DNA of 64,000 bases from assembly GCA_963383645.1 (NCBI GenBank), contig OY726571.1, positions 83,195,388 to 83,259,387 on the forward strand, given 5' to 3'. The notes under the pieces were generated by a model that was not told the origin of the DNA, made no database searches, and was given only the letters and a program-made list of their open reading frames with translations. A program made the position numbers and the translations under genes. The DNA comes from Muscardinus avellanarius (Eukaryota; Chordata; Mammalia; Rodentia; Gliridae). Numbering within the stretch: the first letter of the stretch is position 1; each line of letters starts with the position of its first letter. Positions 61,766 through 64,000 of this stretch are shown here, piece by piece.

Positions 61766-63731
61766 ACACGCATGCGCATGGTGCTGGGGATTGAACCCAG
61801 GGGCATTCTGACTTTGAGCTATGCTCCCAACACTATTTTATTTTTTATTTTGAAACAAACAGGGGCTCGCCAAGTTGCTGAGGCCGGCCTTAAACCTGCG
61901 ATCCTCCTGTCTCAATCTCTTAAATTATGAGGCTTACGGGCCATACCCAGTAAGAACCATTCAGTAGAGTGGATCTGGAGTCACAGGGGACTGAAGAAGG
62001 AACGACTGAGTATGTCTGTAGCAAGGAGCACAGCTGCCTCTGTGAACAAGTGGGTGGAGGGGTAGAGAATGGTCGGGTAGTAACTACAGCTGCCCAAGGG
62101 CGAGCTTGGGGTGGACCAGGCCTCCTGTGGCCAGAGGAGGGTCCAGCGGAGCGGTCCAGTGGAGCAAGGCAGCGGTAGAGGAGCGCCGAGGGCCTCCTTG
62201 CTGGGGCGCGCTCTGCATGAGGCAGCATTCCCAGCCGGGCCCTGGAGCACAGCAATGATGAGCAAGAGGAGGCATTAGGATCATCACTAAGCCCAACAAA
62301 CAACTTTTGTTTAAAAAAAAAAGAAACACTATTAAGAACCATGACTCTACAAGAGACATTGCAACTGAGTAACTAAGTCCTATGAATTCCACAACAGCTG
62401 AAAGGCTGCAAACTTTCTCTGTACAGAGCTAGAGAGTAAATATTTCAGGCTCTGCAGGCCAAGAGGCAAGATGGAAGACGTTGTGTAGACACTTCTACAA
62501 GAGGAGAGAAAAAGCCCCTCGACACGGCGGGAGTGGGCCACCTGGGGTTCAATAAAAACACACTTGGGACAAAAAGCTTCCAGCCTGAAGGGAGGGTCCT
62601 GGTAGTTTCACTTTTTGCCTCTTAAGCCCCCAGACCCTGGAGCACCCTTCTCTCCTCCTGAGACCCTGGTTATCTGAGCATCCCTCTGACAGCCGAGCAA
62701 TTCCATGTCTGGGTGTCCAGTAATTACCAACAGCCCCCCCACACACACCTCTGTGTGCCAAGGCCACCAGTGCAGGCCGGGGCAGCAATGCTGAGGGAGA
62801 AGAGAAATGGGGAGGGTCCCAGGGAGACCCAGCGTAGTGTCCACGACTCACACAGCATCCGCCACCTTGACAGGGGGCTAGGCCTCACGGAAGGAGGAGG
62901 CTAGATTAGATCAAATGCCCCTACTTGAGTAAAAACCTCAAAAGAAGTAAAATCAGGTGATGTATTTGCTTTCAACCCAGAGTATAAATTTGAAAAATGT
63001 AGAGGTGGAGAGCTAGCATTTGCTGCTTCTGTCTGAGATTAATTTTTTTTTCCTTTTGGTAGTGCTGAACAGAACCCATGGGCATTCTACCTCCAAGCTA
63101 CACCCACAGCTCTACTTTTTATTCTTTATTTTGAAACAGTGTCTCACTGAGTTGCAAAGGGCCTCACTAAGTAGCCAAGGCTGCCTCTGAACCTGTGATC
63201 CTCCGGTCTCGCCTCCTCAGTACTGGGATACAGCGTAAGCCACACCTGGCACAGACTCACCTTACTGGAAATGAGGTTACGAATAACACTTCCCACCACT
63301 CCTTCCTTCAAGTTCACCGTCTGTGGCAGCAAACGTAAATACTGCTTTCCCTTAGCTTTTTCATGAGTCAGAGTTTCACTTCTGAAAATAGAACGCTTTC
63401 TAATTTTGAACTGATTGAATTGTGCTACTTTTCTGAGAAGTGACTGCTTTTTCTCCAGTCTCAGAGCAAGAACTGGAAGTGGATGATCTGACCTGTCAGT
63501 GCATCTCAGAACAAGAGACGAGAAGGAGCGTGAGAGGAAGATCCTCCATCACCGTGCCTCTGGCTGGCAGAACCTACCCTGATAAATCCTGTCGTCTTCG
63601 TCGGTGACGTAGGCATTAGCTCCCCAAATCACCATCTTGTGGATGTAAGACGGATACTTCGCAGCAGCAACGAGTGCAGTTATACCACCGTCGCTCCATC
63701 CCAGCAGCGAGACCTTCTTAAACTTCAGCGT
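43370..63731 (-). CDS. BPHL: Biphenyl hydrolase-like protein (valacyclovir hydrolase), last four exons
   Basis: Alpha/beta-hydrolase-fold serine esterase, described as a mitochondrial enzyme that cleaves amino-acid esters such as valacyclovir. Minus-strand exons 63731-63578, 56411-56280, 51391-51268 and 43457-43370 join in frame with GT-AG boundaries to 165 residues, equivalent to residues 127-291 of the 291-residue human protein. The nucleophile-elbow serine is in GWSDGG (S139), the acid in HGEKDPLV (D244) and the histidine in EGKHNLH (H272), so the catalytic triad is complete. The exons for residues 1-126 lie right of the window. It is convergent with TUBB2A. No stop or frameshift is seen. 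The orthologue call is strong; human numbering is from memory of the family. Confidence 0.9.
43822..43905 (+). mobile_element. Free ID element in BPHL last intron
   Basis: Body gggctggggatatagtttag to gtttgatcccagcatcac, then a short A-rich tail. tRNA-like promoter boxes are partly kept. Confidence 0.85.
43906..45189. other. BPHL intron, mostly low-copy; includes a short tandem repeat
   Basis: No SINE recognised. Contains two tandem copies of a ~49-base unit (44618-44708) and otherwise no identifiable element or exon. Confidence 0.45.
44618..44708. repeat. Two-copy tandem repeat, ~49-base period
   Basis: agtaagatatactgttgaca begins each copy (about 44618 and 44667), followed by tcttttgg, ggcc and ttggaaggt in both. 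Two or three substitutions separate the copies, implying a fairly recent local duplication. Confidence 0.85.
45190..45625 (+). mobile_element. S2 SINE followed by S1 SINE
   Basis: S2 copy at 45190-45425 with a (CA)n tail (45368-45412) and an A run, then a complete S1 copy at 45434-45625, both plus-strand and so antisense to BPHL. Confidence 0.85.
45650..45720. repeat. GGTG/GATG-type short tandem repeat
   Basis: Imperfect tetranucleotide-like array of gtgg, atgg, acag and gtag units after the S1 SINE tail. Confidence 0.7.
45721..46985. other. BPHL intron, unassigned low-copy sequence
   Basis: About 1.2 kb with no recognised repeat. Short frames on both strands have no domain support. Confidence 0.4.
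46986..47190 (+). mobile_element. S3 B1-dID SINE
   Basis: Head agctgggcgtggtggcccat, dID arm aggtctgagagtgtagcctg, A-rich tail. Plus strand within the BPHL intron. Confidence 0.85.
47338..47554 (+). mobile_element. S1 B1-dID SINE
   Basis: Complete plus-strand copy with dID arm gggctgggcttgtagctcgg and an A run at 47538-47553. Confidence 0.85.
47555..49302. other. BPHL intron; MIR and L2 relics
   Basis: A MIR-like core at about 48885-48985 (ttactagctatgtgactt) and an L2-like piece near 48725-48800 are the only repeats recognised; the rest is unassigned and becomes AT-rich near 49050. Confidence 0.45.
49303..49556 (-). mobile_element. Antisense SINE with (GT)n(GA)n tail
   Basis: (GT)n at 49303-49341 and (GA)n at 49342-49385 abut an antisense dID arm (49386-49436) and B1 arm (to 49556). 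Confidence 0.85.
49557..50133. other. BPHL intron, unassigned
   Basis: No recognised repeat or exon. Confidence 0.4.
50134..50345 (+). mobile_element. B1-dID SINE, dID arm shortened, AAAC tail
   Basis: Complete B1 arm, then a dID arm that stops after tagctcaaagg with its middle missing, then a (CAAA)n tail (50326-50353). Confidence 0.8.
50346..51267. other. BPHL intron, unassigned
   Basis: About 0.9 kb up to the 51268 exon without recognised repeat. Confidence 0.4.
51268..51391 (-). CDS. BPHL: BPHL coding exon with catalytic Asp
   Basis: 124 bases: completes Gly222, residues 223-262, and two bases of codon 263. Acceptor ctttcag, donor gtgagt. HGEKDPLVPRF carries the triad aspartate. Confidence 0.9.
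51455..51712 (+). mobile_element. 5'-truncated SINE with (CT)n(CA)n tail
   Basis: The 3' part of a B1 arm (from about 51462) and a good S1 dID arm (51538-51590), followed by (CT)n 51609-51655 and (CA)n 51659-51711. Confidence 0.85.
51740..52090 (+). mobile_element. MaLR-type LTR, sense
   Basis: From ccatggtttggatctggaat through aaccttcagaactgtgagcc to gttatagtgacagaaagctg, the normal MaLR order. Confidence 0.7.
52091..52989. other. BPHL intron with MIR fragment
   Basis: MIR-like piece at about 52560-52670. Other sequence unassigned; frames lack support. Confidence 0.4.
52990..53166 (+). mobile_element. B1-dID SINE, diverged
   Basis: Head gctgggcgtggtggcacac with a small deletion in the B1 arm; dID arm gagttgagagtgtcactcag. 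Confidence 0.8.
53290..53460 (+). mobile_element. MIR element
   Basis: tttatgaggtaggtattag, aaactgagacttagagaagt and agtggcagagccagagctca follow the MIR consensus order. Confidence 0.8.
53598..53942 (-). mobile_element. MaLR-type LTR, antisense
   Basis: gcgttagtcagcttttcatt to aaccaagcattcaacgcaag; a close relative of the LTR at 13603-13972. Confidence 0.7.
53943..54165. other. BPHL intron, unassigned
   Basis: Short low-copy stretch before the next SINE. Confidence 0.35.
54166..54368 (-). mobile_element. S1 SINE, antisense, with TSD
   Basis: Complete antisense copy. tgaacaggat occurs at about 54155-54164 and 54369-54378, the latter directly after the element's head. Confidence 0.85.
54525..54915 (+). 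mobile_element. MaLR-type LTR, sense
   Basis: ctacagtttggatcttacag start, aaacctccaaaactgtgagc, aataaacctttcctc signal and gttatagtaacataaagcta end. The start includes a short tandem duplication (gcttgctacagtttggatct, at about 54519 and 54547). Confidence 0.7.
54938..55140 (+). mobile_element. S2 B1-dID SINE
   Basis: gccgggcatggtggtgcacg head to an A run ending at 55140. agatttt on both sides is a possible short TSD. Confidence 0.85.
55165..55668 (-). mobile_element. Antisense SINE interrupted by a MaLR LTR
   Basis: The antisense dID arm and start of the B1 arm occupy 55165-55244; the rest of the B1 arm is at 55596-55668. ccacat at 55239-55244 and 55596-55601 is repeated at the joints. Confidence 0.7.
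55245..55595 (-). mobile_element. MaLR-type LTR, antisense, inside a SINE
   Basis: On the minus strand it begins TGTCATGGTTTGGAAAT and on the plus strand includes tcactgctataatccaaaga; same family as 13603-13972 and 53598-53942. Confidence 0.7.
55669..56279. other. BPHL intron, unassigned
   Basis: Low-copy sequence up to the 56280 exon. Confidence 0.4.
56280..56411 (-). CDS. BPHL: BPHL coding exon (lid region)
   Basis: 132 bases: completes Gly178, residues 179-221, and one base of codon 222. Acceptor tttttcag, donor gtaggt. It encodes IRDVSKWSEKARKP and the region that caps the active site in this family. Confidence 0.9.
56845..57345. mobile_element. MER2-type Tigger element, split by a SINE
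   Basis: ggctccaggactctacaggg, tatactttaaatcatctcca and ggttgaata-like blocks (ttgcttgaatacatagatgc) follow the MER2 order from one terminus to the other. A SINE at 56965-57138 interrupts it. Confidence 0.7.
56965..57138 (-). mobile_element. Antisense SINE with 11-bp TSD
   Basis: dID arm gggaattgaacccatgggca and B1 arm; catatacttta at 56954-56964 and 57139-57149. Confidence 0.85.
57430..57702 (+). mobile_element. S1-type SINE with (GA)n tail
   Basis: Complete plus-strand copy to about 57628, then a (GA)n tract to 57700. Confidence 0.85.
57703..58029. other. BPHL intron, unassigned
   Basis: No recognised repeat or exon. Confidence 0.35.
58030..58165 (+). mobile_element. B1 arm, SINE truncated at 3' end
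   Basis: gctgggcgtggtggcgcatg to accctgtttcaaaatatgc; no dID arm follows. Confidence 0.8.
58166..58495. other. BPHL intron, unassigned
   Basis: No recognised repeat or exon. Confidence 0.35.
58496..58728 (-). mobile_element. Antisense SINE with (GT)n at its tail
   Basis: (GT)n at 58497-58530, then dID arm (tttgaacttggggcattcta) and B1 arm to the head near 58728. Confidence 0.85.
58729..59571. other. BPHL intron with MIR and L2-like relics
   Basis: MIR at about 58985-59115 (gtactagctctgtgacaccg); a T run at 59359-59372; an L2-like piece near 59445-59555. Rest unassigned. Confidence 0.45.
59573..59916. mobile_element. Tigger-like MITE with terminal inverted repeats
   Basis: The left end cagcagttctcccttatcca and the right end ctgcagataagaggactact are mutually inverted with a few mismatches, in the style of Tigger-type ends that read cccttatccgcgg. 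Non-coding. Confidence 0.6.
60106..60230 (+). mobile_element. Alu/FLAM-like 7SL monomer
   Basis: Core ctactcaggaggctgaggca and gttcgagaccagcctggaca match the 7SL-derived Alu/FLAM monomer more closely than the local B1-dID arms. This suggests an older monomer lineage. Confidence 0.75.
60231..61702. other. BPHL intron, about 1.5 kb, unassigned
   Basis: G/A-rich in parts. A 190-residue open frame at 60256-60828 has no recognisable domain and no supporting splice context. No repeat recognised. Confidence 0.4.
61703..61945 (-). mobile_element. Antisense SINE with (GT/GC)n at its tail
   Basis: GT with GC interruptions at 61707-61775, then dID arm (ggattgaacccaggggcatt) and a B1 arm losing similarity near 61945. 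Confidence 0.8.
61946..63047. other. BPHL intron; possible old DNA-transposon fragment
   Basis: At about 62385-62480 ctgtacagagctagagagta and tatttcaggctctgcaggcc resemble an old hAT-type repeat. The remainder is unassigned. Confidence 0.4.
63048..63255 (-). mobile_element. Antisense SINE (S1), about 0.3 kb from a BPHL exon
   Basis: dID arm gaacagaacccatgggcatt, linker and B1 arm to a diverged head. It is in sense orientation relative to BPHL transcription. Confidence 0.8.
63578..63731 (-). CDS. BPHL: BPHL coding exon with nucleophile serine
   Basis: 154 bases: residues 127-177 and the first base of codon 178. Acceptor tttatcgcag, donor gtaggt. KVSLLGWSDGG contains the nucleophile elbow. 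Confidence 0.9.
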
Positions 63732-64000
63732 CTGCGATAAACACAGCACATGCATAGCTAAGTTACTACTCTTCTCTGCTAAAACAAAAAGCCCGAGAGT
63801 CAATGACCTGAAGCAATCCAGGTGGGGGCTGGAATACCAACTAGCGAGAAATCCTAGATTCTTTCACCCAAGGACACGTTGGTTTCTCTCAATTAGCCTT
63901 GGTGCAAATATAACTGTCATAAAAACTGGAGAACACAGTATTGTTTGGAAGTATGAGGGACTTACACCTTCTGGTTGGAAACACTGTCACAGAATAGAAT
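63732..64000. other. BPHL intron, window edge
   Basis: Intron sequence upstream of the 63731 acceptor; no further BPHL exon was recognised before the end of the window. Confidence 0.5.

Noticed and set aside
63549..63803. 84-residue minus-strand frame taken as a stand-alone gene
   Set aside because: Only 63578-63731 is coding; it is a BPHL exon, and the flanking residues of the frame are intron translated past the splice sites.

Overview
The window looks like nuclear DNA from a rodent, most probably a sciurid (squirrel, ground squirrel or marmot). The evidence is an exceptional density of dimeric SINEs that join a 7SL-derived B1-type left arm, through an A-rich linker, to an ID-type (tRNA-like) right arm (B1-dID architecture), plus free ID elements. 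Two genes in tail-to-tail order, TUBB2A (+) and BPHL (-), match the mammalian TUBB2A/BPHL neighbourhood (human 6p25). The genus is not decided by the sequence.

Layout. 1-37,700 is gene-poor and repeat-rich. It holds a ~100-bp inverted repeat at the left edge; an L1-type insertion (1898-4675, perfect 16-bp target-site duplication) with an open ORF1 but no ORF2, sitting inside an endogenous retroviral LTR; a sister solo LTR in opposite orientation (29134-29642); an antisense ancient L1 split by a ~640-bp TTCC tract; several MaLR-type LTRs; and dozens of SINEs, many nested. At 30529-31710 lies a partial duplicate of TUBB2A (intron 1, exon 2, intron 2, first bases of exon 3). 37,850-38,620 is a CpG-rich promoter with a CRE, a GC box and a TATA box. 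38,364-42,010 is the four-exon TUBB2A coding region, encoding a complete 445-residue beta-tubulin. 43,065-63,731 holds the last four coding exons of BPHL on the minus strand (residues 127-291, all three catalytic residues present); the earlier exons lie beyond the right edge. BPHL introns carry SINEs, MIRs, MaLR LTRs, MER2/Tigger relics and microsatellites.

SINE shorthand used below. S1 has a dID arm reading about gggctgggggtgtagctcag. S2 has aggtctgggagtgtagccc and ends cttccaggaaccccagtacc. S3 is like S2 but reads gtatagcccggaggtagaaagcc. S2/S3 copies repeatedly sit inside S1 copies, so they are younger.

I found no bacterial-type system, CRISPR array, true tRNA/rRNA gene or unknown protein-coding gene. 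The most notable structure is the TUBB2A partial duplicate, whose exon 2/intron 2 part is almost identical to the gene while its upstream part is clearly diverged, as expected after gene conversion. SINE and LTR boundaries are by eye, usually good to about 5-10 bases; stated identities are by-eye alignments.
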